NCBI GenBank assembly: GCA_964036155.1
Contig: OZ038423.1
Coordinates: 24,939,249-25,003,248 of the forward strand
Reading direction: 5' to 3'
DNA: 64,000 nucleotides
Source: Diploscapter coronatus
Taxonomy: Eukaryota; Nematoda; Chromadorea; Rhabditida; Rhabditidae
Shown piece after piece: positions 1-15,300 of the stretch; within the stretch, counting starts at the first letter, position 1; each line of letters opens with the position of its first letter. The translations under genes were made by a program, and so were the position numbers. The notes beneath the pieces were generated by a model that worked only from the letters and a program-made list of their open reading frames with translations, was not told the origin of the DNA and did no database searches.

Positions 1-2420
<2,420 letters not shown>

Positions 2421-5400
2421 ATGACGGGGTAAACCCAAGACAGCCATTTTATTTGTATGAAAAGGAAGAATACGGTAATTTTGTTTGTTTCTAATTTTAT
2501 CTTTTCAAAGAGTTTTTGCCTTTTATTTTATCAGAATTCAAAAGAGATATCTATGCAAAATGCCTTACGTTTTATTCGTTCATTCATTTCAATTAAGTTT
2601 AAGAGAGCTTAAAATATTCTAATGTAGGCTTCTCGTATACGAGTGTTAATGATTTTGGCAAGTGGCTAAAGAGTTTCAAATTTTATGAAGTGCTGTGATG
2701 ATTTTAATCCACCATTTTGGCAATACATGAAAATTCAATAATCTCGACTATTTTATCTGAGGTTTATCATTTCGAAAAGAATGTTTAAGAATAAATTTTA
2801 TCTTAACTTTTTAAAGATACACCAATATTTTGTGACCAAATTTGAATTAAAAAATGCTTTACTCGAGAATTTTAAGATACAGTATACCTTGCATGAGCCT
2901 TAATTTATGAATTATGAATAAAGTCTGAATTTAAACATATTTAACTATAACTTGTCAGAGATTAAAGATACTGTATGTCTTGCATGCGGCTTAATTTATG
3001 AATTATGGCTTTAAATTTTATATTTCCTCGGAAAATCAATTTATTATTCGTGCCGCACGCACCATTTTTCACATTTAGGCTTATAATTCGCGTTTTCTCT
3101 AAAACCTCGTCAAATTTACATTTTATTTTCTTGCATCGCGCTCATTTGTGCTGTTCGACGTCTGGCTTTAAAGCAGATAAAATGAGATAGCGCCTAAATC
3201 TCAGAGACGAAAAAGAAGAACACATAGTCCCCACTAAATCGGAAAATGGTGCCTAAATTATTCAAAAGACCGATTTGATATTAGAATGACCATCTGGTAC
3301 TTGCAAAGAAATAGCGTTTTAATGCTAGAGACCAAAAGAAATATAAGAAATAGTATTAAAATATGGAGAAGAGATGGATACAAACTGACTTTCATTTGAT
3401 ATATTTAGCATATGGATATGTCATTAGTGTATCTAAGATCATTAAATTTTAAACTCAGTAGTTTATAGCTCTAAATTTTGTTGTACTTTCTCATGCTGAA
3501 TTGAATATCTTAAACTTAAATTAAATATCTAGCCTAGTCTTGAAGAAATCCTGTATGGATTGAGAAAATTGCATGAAATTTTAATATTTCCGCACCTTGG
3601 GCCGGCCCCTTAGGCTTAATTTATTGATTAGCATATATGCGCATGTTGTAATATGATGTCCTTTCGTAAAATGTATACATAAATAAGATAGAGATGAAGG
3701 GAGAGAGAGAAATATGTAATGTCAAAAGTGGGCGTGGCCTGGGTCGAATATAATAAATATATGTATATATTATTATAGCCCGAGAGTCTTAAGCGAAGAG
3801 AGGATTTATTATGCATTTTAAATCTATATTTCGTGAGCTGGAGGGTTTTCGCATAAATTTCCCCTATCTTCTTTGAGTTTTCCCTTTAGCGCATATGTGA
3901 CCTGCAGTAAAACATAAATATGAAGGTACACAGCTAGAAGGAAAATATAAATATATATTGGGTTACCCTTTCAACTTACCGCTACGCCATTTATTTAAAT
4001 ATTCGCATATTAAGTTACAGTAGAATTAAGTCTAAATAGTTCTTGGACTTTGCTAAATTTTCTTTTATTCGTGAAACTTCCATTTTTCGACTTTCAAAGA
4101 GCAATATGAAAAGCCTAAGTTTAGAGTGCGTAAAATTGAAGTTCGTCAAATTTCACTCCCAAAAGGCCCTTTCTTTCTTCTTTATATGCGCTTTTTATAA
4201 ACACTTTTCGTTGAAATTTCCTCGGGCGAAATTTAGTAAAAATTGCATGTTGCGTTGAATTTTTTAGTTTAGTTGAGAAATAAGAAAATTGAATTTTTGC
4301 CGAAGAGAAACTTCGGAATTTAAGAGGGGAGCGCTTTGAAAAATGGAAACATTTATCTAAGTCTGAAATGAAATTTTGGGGGCTAAATAGGAAAATATTT
4401 TGGATTTTTTGGAGAATCTCAAAATTTCCCAGGTGATATCATATATTGATCGTGGTATAATTCTATTTTCTTTTTCATATTTTTCTTCAAAACGCACTTC
4501 TCGCGTCGAATTTTATTTGCTTAGCAATTCGGGAAATTCTCGAAATTTGGCTATTTTTTCTTAAATAAAGTGTCGAGATTCTTTCATTTTATATTTATCT
4601 TAAGAGCACACCCAATTTTTCTCCTTTTCGGAGCTAATTTTTATTTGTTTCTTTTTGACAGAATTTTTATTCCACACCGCCTTCCGATTCTTTCGTTTAT
4701 TTGCTTTATTCTAGTGGCCGGTCAGACTTTGATTCGTTTTGAGAAAATTTTTATAATACAAGGTTCTTTAAATTTAACAGAATACCCTCTAAATATGAGG
4801 CTCATAGATTTAGACTTTACGATACATTGTTTATGACTTGCACATATACTTATTCCATCTTTTCGTCTCTTAAACGCCCGTGCTCTCTCATTATATTCGA
4901 TTACACATTTCTATTCTTAATTATCATTCAATAATTATATATTCGACCCTATAGAAGAGAAAAGGGGCGTGGCCTTATGCTATAAGCAGATTAAATTAGG
5001 AGAAGGCTAGAAGAGAAGGGGGGAATAAATTAGGGCCTCAAGTGTAAATTGTAAATCCACTTTTGGATTAAGATATATAAAATCTTTCTTTCTCATAAAT
5101 ATACTATGGCCCTATTTTATATACTAGGTTAGATTTATTTATCTTATTCACTAGCAAAATCCCTAAATTCTATATAATTTGATATATTATTATCGGTCGT
5201 GGTTTAATATATTTGTCTAGTTAGAAGATGGCGAGAGTGTATGTTAATAGGATGGAGTGCAGAGACGCAGAATAGAGTAATAAAATATCGAATGGGGGAA
5301 GTATTGTTTATTCGTTTCAAATGTAACCGGAGGCCCTAGCGCAATACAATATATCGAATTATATTAGACATCGTAGAAAATTAAGAGAGCGCAGAGAGTG

Positions 5401-8400
5401 ATACATTATAAAGGTCAGCATTTTATTATTATTATTGGGTATGCTGAGAGACAGAATTAAAAATGGTTTAGGCATTCTTAAAAAAAAGAAGTTAGGATTA
5501 CTGTAGAAACGACCGAAAGTCCATAGAGATTTACGCTAAGTTGTGGTCATTTACAGCGATCTTTTTATTTTCTTCCTTGAAATGTGTCTACGCGCGTTTC
5601 TGCAGGATAATATAAAAGCTGGAATGGGATTTCCTTTAGCCTTATCCCTTTCTTCATTTATCTATCCGTTCGAAATTTTTGATCTTGATCGCAGATTTTT
5701 TCGATATCTTATCACCGCCTATCATTTTAATCCAGAAATCTCATGTTCTAGAGAAAATAGAAGAGTTCCAGAACTTATCGTTTAGATCTAGAAATTTATT
5801 ACAAGTCCCACAAAAACGCATGTTATTTCGAAGATTTTATTTGAAAAAAAAATTGAGAAAATTGAAAAATCGTAGAACAGACGAGATAAGAAAATTGATC
5901 AAATTGAGAGGAATGAGAACGATGACCTTAGTTAGCGAGTACGTAGTGACTACGTCATAGAGAGATAGGTCATTTGAAGAATAGGCAAACTTAAAGTTGC
6001 TAAAAATTGTTATCCTCCAAAGAAAACACTTAATAAGGATAATTAGGTAATTAAAAATAAATTATTATATAATTTCTAGCTAAAATATTTTACAATTTAA
6101 ATTCAATCTTCGTAAGTTAATCAATTAATCAGGTTAATCAGGCTAGTTAAGCTTTTAGTTAATTAGTTAATTTCTGATCTCGGATTTGCGTATTTTTGCA
6201 CCGGTTACGGTATCATTCTCTCCATCTTCTGAAGCTTCGTAAAATGACCGGTTTTCACTGAAGAAGGCCGCGGTGAAAAACGTCGTTTTGCAGGCTTATT
6301 TTTTTGCGTTTCATAAGAAATTCTTCGTCTGCAAACCCCCAGTGAAGAAAGTTACCTTCGACTTTTCATCAACATTCACGAAAAAGACGATATCTTTAGC
6401 TTTTTATCATTATTAGTCAGTGATTTATCCAAAATGATGAGGTCATCCTTATCAGTTGGTCTAAAAAAGAGATGTTCTAAAAAGTGATCTCTTCGTTATT
6501 TTTCTCCAGACAGATTTTGACTTATTCGAATTGTAATAATCAAGATCTAAACGCGCGATGCATTTTGATGTAAATTTTGCTAAGAAAAAATCATTCTTGC
6601 TAGATTTCTGCAGCGATTTCAAATTATTATAACTTTTATTTTTGATCTATTTCCTAAATTCAAGTCATTTCAAATTTATCTGAAACTGAGACACTGAACC
6701 TGAACTATTCAGTCATTAGTCGATTTCGCGTAGTATTCGTGAAATTCAAGGTTTTCTCTTATTTTTCTTTCGGTGATTTCTCGTTTTTCGAAAACGACTT
6801 ATTTTGAATCATTTTTCAAGTGAAACAACGCGTTTTTTTTTCTTATTTCTCGAAAAATATCGGGGACACACATTAAAAATTGAACGTGTGCGAAACAGTA
6901 AAAATCAGACATTTTTACACAGAAATTTGCCAAATTTGACCTGACGTCAATACTAAATCACATGTAACTGAATTTCTTCATGATTTGAGTTAAAAATTTT
7001 CGAGAATATACGGTGGTGATCTAAAATATCAAATAATTTTGTTCCCTTTCAAGGATCGAAATTTAAACCTTCTCCTATTCTTTTTATCAATATGAAAAAT
7101 TGTCCGGAGGACATTTCGCTTTTGCAAAAATATTATCATTTTATTATTTTTCGTTATCAAAAATTTCTGTGTCTGAAGCAAAAACCTTGAAATTCTGTCT
7201 GTGAATCTAAAGTGTGATCTTTTTCCTTCTTTTCTTTGTTTATATTTGAAATCGAGAAAAGCGCAGGAGAATTTATATTTTCTAGATAAAATGAATATAA
7301 AATTCAACCAAAATGATGACAATAAAATGCGCAAATTTCACAATATTTCCCTTCAGATTTTATAGCCTTTTTTCTTTGATAAATAAACCTTTTCAAGACG
7401 CGTGAGCTTGAATTTATATATTTGCGAGGATCGGTAAATTTTTGAGAATCGCATAAATAAAACTTGAAACGTACGTCTAGGAAACATAAAAAAACGAGAG
7501 ATTCATATCTATGAAAATGAGAAAAAAGTTACAGTACTTTTGCTAAATTAATGATCATTTCAATCAAATGTTGATTTTCTGCAGGAAACTTGCCGAACTA
7601 TTTAATCATCAAAAACCTGTGATTTTCTGAAATTCGACCAAGTTTTTAGAGAAATTTTCGCGTTTTCCAGAATAATAAATTTATTCTCCTCAGGTTTTCG
7701 CTCGCGAAATTTTAGATCTTTGATGGACCAAAAACTGCGTCTGGTCTCTTTTAAATCTCTCAAATTCATCCACTATTTGTTTGGATTTTTAGAATTCTCA
7801 CGATTCTGAAAATAAGTTTGATGATGATGAAATTATTATTTGGCTAAGGTTAAAAACTCATAGAAATTTTTTGTATAAATATTGGATTTTTTCGTCTCGG
7901 AATTCTTAGAAAAATCTATTCTCCGGAGACTAATATTCTACACTCTTACATGCGAAATAATATTACCCGGGCTGGATATATGAAAGCCGACTTTAGCGTG
8001 ATATTCCTATACATTTTATTTCTCGAGAAAGCCAAAATGTTGTCATTTTCAAAAGATTCATAAAAAGTGTCTAAAAATACTATTTTTATTTCAAGTTTTG
8101 AATCATCATTTAGCGAATTTACACACGAGTTAAGTACGACACTGAACTATCGCATTTCAGATCATTTTAACGATTTATAAATTTACCAAATTTTATACTA
8201 AAGGCAACATCACTCTGGTAAATCATTGAGTATTTCTTGGAAATCCACCTTTTCCAATTTTTGTCAGAATTACTGTCTTTAATCCGAATACTAATCATCG
8301 CGTCATATTTTCAATTTTCTTAAATTTCACACAAATTGAAATAAATTTAATTATCACCCCTTTCGTTATCTAGAAAACTGCCTATTTGGTTCTTAAAATT

Positions 8401-9360
8401 ATGATTCGCTTTTTTCCCTTCTCAGCGCTATTTCTATAATTCTAAAAGCGAAATTTTATTTATGTTTTTCTTCAATGTTCAACAGCCGCCTCACTGAAGA
8501 CTTGAAACCAATTTTATTTTATCATGTGAAAATCGATTTTATTTGTTCAAATCGCTGACGAAAATGTTTGAAAAGTCGTCTTTTCTCTCATTTCTACATC
8601 AATTTTCAGCACTTAATAAGTTGAAACTTAGGATTTTATTGAATTCTCAAGGTTTTAAATTAAATTTTAAACTCCTATACTTTATACTTTAGATTAGATT
8701 TTAGCTTCCTACATTCTAAATGAAATTTTAAAATCTTATGATTTATATTCTAAGTTCCAGGTTAAATTTGAAACTTTATTAAATTCTTTAAGTTTCAGAT
8801 TTCGTATAGTCGAAGAATTTATTCATATTTGACCTTCATCTGATACGTACTCTAATTCAATATAATTCAATTGATAAATATTATATTCGATCTGTCTGAT
8901 ATCTCCATTCAATGCTATTTCTCTCGTTGTATAAATTCACGAAGGCGCGGCGCGCACCGCTAAAATATTTGTATTGCTCTTATTATTTCCGAATACGGAC
9001 AAAAAGATTAAAAATAGTGGAGAAATAGTTTGTGATATTGAGAGAGCACAAGGATTTAGAGCCGGTCAGAGGGAAAGGGAGAAATAGTATTGAAAAACAA
9101 GAGAGAATAAACGCAGAAAACGGGTGTTTACCCGACTCTTTGACAGTGTTAGGAGGGTTAGGCTCCGAGTCTGATTTATCTTTATTTAACTCTCACAATT
9201 TCTTATGATATTTCTCAACCGGATTTTTCCGACTCTGCTCTATCTCCAAATTAGACGATATCTCTAATTTCTATGATTTCGTAGTGACCAAATTTAGGTT
9301 TATTTGTTCGTAGTGAAAAGCTTAATTTTCATAGTTGCGGTTTCAATCGTTAATTTCCAG
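2421..9360. other. 3' UTR of the adaptor gene followed by long AT-rich noncoding stretch
   Basis: I see no convincing exon here on either strand. Open frames of 60-100 codons exist but are phenylalanine/leucine/lysine rich and lack exon-like composition. AATAAA hexamers at 2790-2795 and 2917-2922 could end the adaptor transcript. A 91-bp-period duplication lies at 2873-3007. A dispersed GGATATATGAAA motif copy lies near 7974. The 3' part probably holds the promoter and upstream exons of the AT-hook gene, but I could not locate a start codon exon. Confidence 0.6.
2873..3007 (+). repeat. Direct duplication, period 91 bp
   Basis: A block of about 44 bp at 2873-2916 recurs at 2964-3007 with few mismatches: both copies share AAGATAC, then CTTGCATG, then CTTAATTTATGAATTATG. 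It lies in the 3' flank of the adaptor gene. Confidence 0.75.
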
Positions 9361-12300
9361 ACGATCATCAAGTAACTCAGTCGGCTGGCTTCCCGGAGGT
9401 AAGAGTTTTGAACTTTTTCCACAAATTCTAATTTGATCAAAGCTAAAAGTACGAAAATCAAGTTTCGTACTTTATTTTTAACGAAAATAATAAAATTCTG
9501 ACTCTTATCGTTTTAGCAAAGAGACGGCAGAGTTTATATTTGTTGTTATATAAAATTTAAAGCGATTTGAGAGGAAAAGGGAGAGCGACTGTAAAATTAA
9601 ATAGACTGGGGAAGGGTAAATTCAAAGAGAAACATTCATACAATATAATTTCCCCACTCCGTCTCTTTTGTTATCAATTATATAAGTTTCATACAAACAC
9701 TCGCATTTCATTCGACTATTTAATGATTATGGTCTCTGTTCAATAATTTTTGTTGGGAATTTTGATGAAAATCAGTTTTTTTCGTCATTTTTTATATGGA
9801 ACAAATGAAAATTTCCATGAAAATCAACTTTTTCTTAGATTTTCGTGTAGAAAAATTCTAATTTTTCGTGAAGATCGCCTTTTTTCCTTTCAAAAAATTA
9901 GACTGGTTATGATATATTCTTCGTACATCTGAAATTCTCAGATATATGAAACGAGTTTCCGCTTTGAAGAAAAGCCAGCCAATCTAATAAATTCGCAGAG
10001 ACCTATTGTTCGATGATAAAGTGATAATAATTAGGCTATTATTGATAAGAGATAAACCTTATGTTAAAACAGGCTAGGATATATGATGATTTCTTATAGC
10101 TCATATTATATCCAGCAAACATTATTTATATACACCGATTTCTGGAATTGTAGATAAGATCTTAGCCGTCTCTTTTGCTTTTTTCCATGGCAAAATTCCT
10201 CCATTCATTCATTCATTCATGAAAAATTCTAAAACATTTATTTTTTCAAAAGAATTTTGAGAATCGAATTTGTGCGTTGAAATTTTTCCAATACCTCTCG
10301 TAAGACTAAAACTCTACGCTATTTCAAATGTCTAATTTTAGTCCAAAATATCTAAGGCTTCACTTAAAAATTGCTCAATCGACATATTATTTGGTCAAAA
10401 CTTAACTTCAAGTTAGGCATTTCAAATACTCTGGTCTCAGTCAAATAATAATTTTAAATGCAATATTTCATATTTTGGCAAATCTGTTATTCCCTCTTCT
10501 GAATTCCAATTCAAGCTCTGTACCTTGCTCTCGTGACATAACATTTTTATTGAATTTAATTTTCAAAATTTTATAGTAGTAAGTCTCAGCTTAATCCTGT
10601 GGATATATGAAATCCCCGCTTTTTCCTTAACCGTAATCCGATTGTTTTATTTGTTTACCGCTAAGTTTCATTGAGAATAATAGTCAGAACGCCTCATATT
10701 TTGCAATTTTCGGGGATTAGTCGCTAGGACGCTAGGATTTATTCATTAGTTATCTGCATCGCCTTAAATCGCATGTTTTGATCTAAATCATATAAGGACT
10801 AAGCGTAATGTTTATATTTTTCAGATTATGTCTTAGTGGAGGAGGGATTGCCATTCATATGACAATAATCCAGTTCACCGATTAAGTATATTGAATTTGA
10901 AAAACTGATCCTCATCAAAATTTTCATTTTTAATTTTACTTTTTAGTATAATTAATAAGACAGGCCTACATAAATAGATGATTATAGACTATAAATTGAT
11001 GAGAACTTATATCCTTTCTTAAAATTTTGCTTACTTGCTCTTTCTCAACCCCGTATGTTAATTTCCAGCGAAATTTATAATGTAGCCAACAGCATGCTTA
11101 TTAGCCTGTGAAATAAAACCAGTCCTTTGGTTGCGCGTATATAATTTCCTATTGAATATTACGCATATTCAAATGTTCTATCCCGAAAGCCCCGCCCACT
11201 TTAACTCTCAACCTCTTTCATTGTCTCATGCACTCCTAAAAATTCGCGCTATTTCGCATAACTCATTTTTGGCTTAACGAAACTTCAACCCTGGCTGGCA
11301 TGCTTTCTTCGAAATCAATGTTTGCTCCAATATATGTAACTCTGACTCACCTATATTTTGCACTGAAAGCTCGATATTTTATGCTAATTTCGAAAACCGG
11401 CTGAAATATATGGACTTTACAGATTTCACATTTCAACCCTCCGGTATTTCGATGACCATTGCCTGATTTATTACACAAAGAGTAATGCGCATTTGTGCAT
11501 ATTTAGAGAATATGCGAAAATGAGAGATCGAGAGAAAAATATAAAATGGACATTTGGAAGATTTTATCCCATCTTCCAATATCTTTAGATTCTCTAGATT
11601 CTCTAGAACTTGAATTTTTTGTTTCGTAGTAAATATTTTAAAACTCCTATATATTCAGCTAGCAAAGTCAACAAAGTCATTCTCCGCTTTCCGCCAAAAT
11701 TTATTTTTCATCTTTCAATAAATTTCTCGTTCTCTAAGCCCTCTCAAGATTTAGCGCTATTTCGTCTCACTCTTAAATTTTTGTTCATTCAAAATGTAAT
11801 GCTTCATTCTGAGCGAGAGAAATTTCGGGAGGTTGGGCCCTTTTTATGTAATCAAATATACGAAAACCCCCACAAGCTTTATATTTAAACATTAAATTTA
11901 TTTCATACACTTTAAGATTTCTCCGTCTTATTAAAAGGGCCACATACTTTAGAAGTGGATAAATATACTTTCGAATGCAGCCTGGCATAATTTTTCTTCT
12001 ACTTCTTTTATTCCTTTCTATCCCCTTTCTCAAGCGCACCAACCACAATTAAATAATTTATTAGTCATACAATACTAATAAAGCGTAAATTAAAAATTAT
12101 CGATCTGGTTTTTGTTTAGGGCTGCTATTTCTGCTGAAGATAGGCAAAAATATTTTTTCTTAAATAAGCGAAAATAATAGATGGTTTCAAACACCCCTCC
12201 CTTCGATATGAAAAATAAGGCCATTTTCTGATTCATACATCTAAAATTTCTCATTTTCGTCAGAATTCTAATAACCAACTTCATGTGAATTACGAAATGT

Positions 12301-15300
12301 TTTTGTTAATTTTCCTCTCGCAAGGTCACGCTGTTTTAACTGAAATAGTAAAAAAGAGAGCAAGGGCGAAATTGTTATGAAATCAGATAGAATTACGAAA
12401 ATTCGGCATATTTTTGCAAAAAATTTACTCTTCAGCATGTTCATTTGACTATTTGGCCTTTCTTCAACGAATTGTTTCACAATGTAATTATTCAATGCAA
12501 TCATATTGAGTCAGAAATTAGCATATTTTATGAATGTGTGAAGGGCAGTGCCGTATTTGCGACGGTCACTCAGAAAACGAAATGAGTAGTGTCCTTGGAA
12601 AAAGGCGGGCTATTTTTCTATGTCTAAGGCGAAATAGTGTACGAAATTTAGAGGTAGCCAGGCACTGAAACAAAAAGAAACTACTACAATTTGATCTTTC
12701 GAATTTAAAAATGTGTTTACAAACTCTCAAGGTTTTCTCCAATTTTCTATTTTTACTCTCAAATTTTTCATAATATTTTAACCCAGACCATTTCAACTGC
12801 ATCACTGAATTTTTCATTTTTCATTTACCTCTAAAACTTGTTTTTTCGTCGATTCATCGATAAAATTTTTCGCGTCCTTTTCCCCATTTTTCGCGAAGAG
12901 ACACGCAAAAGAAATTTTTAAAATAATTTTATTTGCCGACGCGCATTTTTCCCTCGAAAATTCCTCTGAAATCGCATTTTTTCTTCGCTAAAAAAGAAGA
13001 AATAAATTTGTTGCTCTCAATTCAAAAGCGCGCCCGCGTTGTGTTTCCCGTTTTATAATAAAAGTACTCTCATGTAATTTTACCAAATTGGTCCTTAGAA
13101 TTTCGGGATTTTCAAATTTCCAGCCGGAAATGCCTTTTTTAACCGCTTTATTATATAAAACTCGTACTTAGGTCCATTTTCCAATTCACATTTCTATTAT
13201 TTACATTCACTCGCTGCGTCACCAACTTTCAAAACATTTCAAATTGATCTATTACTCACGCTTTTTGCAAAAATATTTTTAAAATTGAAGCAAAACACGG
13301 GAAATAAGAGATCAACAGACTACCACCACGCCAGGCGGCACCTACCGCTCTATTCGAAATTCATGCATTCGTTATGAGACGTTTCACGCTTTCCTTAAAA
13401 TTTCAAGTGAGAAAGGATTAAGAGTCGCGCGTTTTATTCGAGTCTGAAACATTACACTTTCATTTTCCACGTTTCATCATGAATGAAACCTTTCTTATTC
13501 ACACAATATCATGCTCATTAACAATCAAAACAACGTCATTAGCCTGTTACCCCATTTGCACGAAATCAAAGTGGCATAAATTTACCGTAACTCGATGCTT
13601 ATCGAAATGATAATAAGAATTTCGAAAAGTTAACTAGAAAACTTTGCATAGGATTACGATTATCGATTTTTGTTCCTTTCATATGTCCCGACTTTGTCTG
13701 AGCAATCAGTTAATAAACTTGAGACAGTGCGTTCGCGATCTTTGTCATATTAACCCTATCCTGAAACTAGGATCTTTTGTGTGTTCAACTTTGAAATTTG
13801 AATTTTCGCGTGCTCTAATTTCTCTTCGTTGAAGACTTGTTGTGAGTGTTGTATCCGAGCCGACTTTACAACGAAAAATAGAGAAGCAAATATATATTTC
13901 CAATCTATCTATCGATGTCTATTCAAAAGTGTACTAAAGCGCGCCCGATGAGCTGAAATGAGAGAAAAAACCGAAATATATCGCAAAATTAAGAGAGTTT
14001 AAAGAAAAGTTGACGAAATATTAGGCACCCAACTCCAGATAGAAGCCGGATGATAAAAATTGTAAAAATCTTCCAATCCTTTCAAAATCCCACTTCATTT
14101 ATATTTCAATTCAGTATAGATTTAATATATAATCCGACTCGTATATTGCATCCCCATTTGTATATATTATTAATATATTAATGCCTGTTTATATAATTCA
14201 CCTCGCACGCAAGCGCACTATTTGCCTCAGAACTTATGAATTTCATAATTCATTCGTTTTACCTCTAAAATATGAAAATCGATTTTTATGTAAATAGAAA
14301 CTGGTTGATTAGCTTTATTTACCGCCGCTAGGAGTGTACACGTCGCCAAGCCTTCATTAGTTAGTTATATATTCTGTTAAAAATAAGAGGATTACACATA
14401 TAAAAATTTTATTATTGCGCGAGCGCAGACAAAATTCATTGGTAGACGAGGAGAGAAATGGAAATTATTATCGCTTTTTCAGTCACGAGATGGGGAAAAA
14501 ACGCGAAGAAATTTCTAAATTACTCTCTAAAATTCTCGATTTTATAGCGCATGTGACATTTCCGAAGGGAAATTTGTTAAATTTTCGAATTTAGCCGAAA
14601 TTTTGAGGCAACTAATAAAAGTCGAATGAAATAAGATTTTAGAAAAGGGTGAAAGTTGAAAAATTCTAAGATTCTAATTTTGCGTCGAACCTTTGTTTTA
14701 ATTTCCAATTTGACGACGTCATATTTTGATCAAATCGATAATTTTATACGATTTGTGTGATATGAATTTTGCAAGGACAAAGTATGAAGAGAGCGCGAGA
14801 AAGACGCAGAGAAAGAACAAATAGATAGAAATATAAAGAGAGGACGAATTATAAATGGGTAAACTTGATTCGTAGAAATCTATCTATAAAACACCGAAGG
14901 GGCGGGGTCTGCGCATAAATACTATCGATTCGATATTAAATATGTTTACATAAAACTTAAATTTCATAAGAATTTTGTTGAAGATCAGTTTCATTGCAGT
15001 TTTATTTCACTCATTTGTATAAATTTTCAATTTCAGGATTTAACCTAAACATTTTCTACATAAATGTTTAATTTTAAATTCCCTTGATGAAGATCAGCTT
15101 TATTCGGCATTTTTATTACGAAACATAGCTCTCTCTATATTTAATATTCAGTAATTGTGAAAATTTAATCATTAACTCGCTCAGGCTTTAACTTAAATAT
15201 GAAATATCTCATTTTACCGGCTTGCCTCATGCTAATAATCAAACAAGTTGCCCCGACGACAAAGTATTATATTTCACTAACGCGCGCATTTTTACAAACC

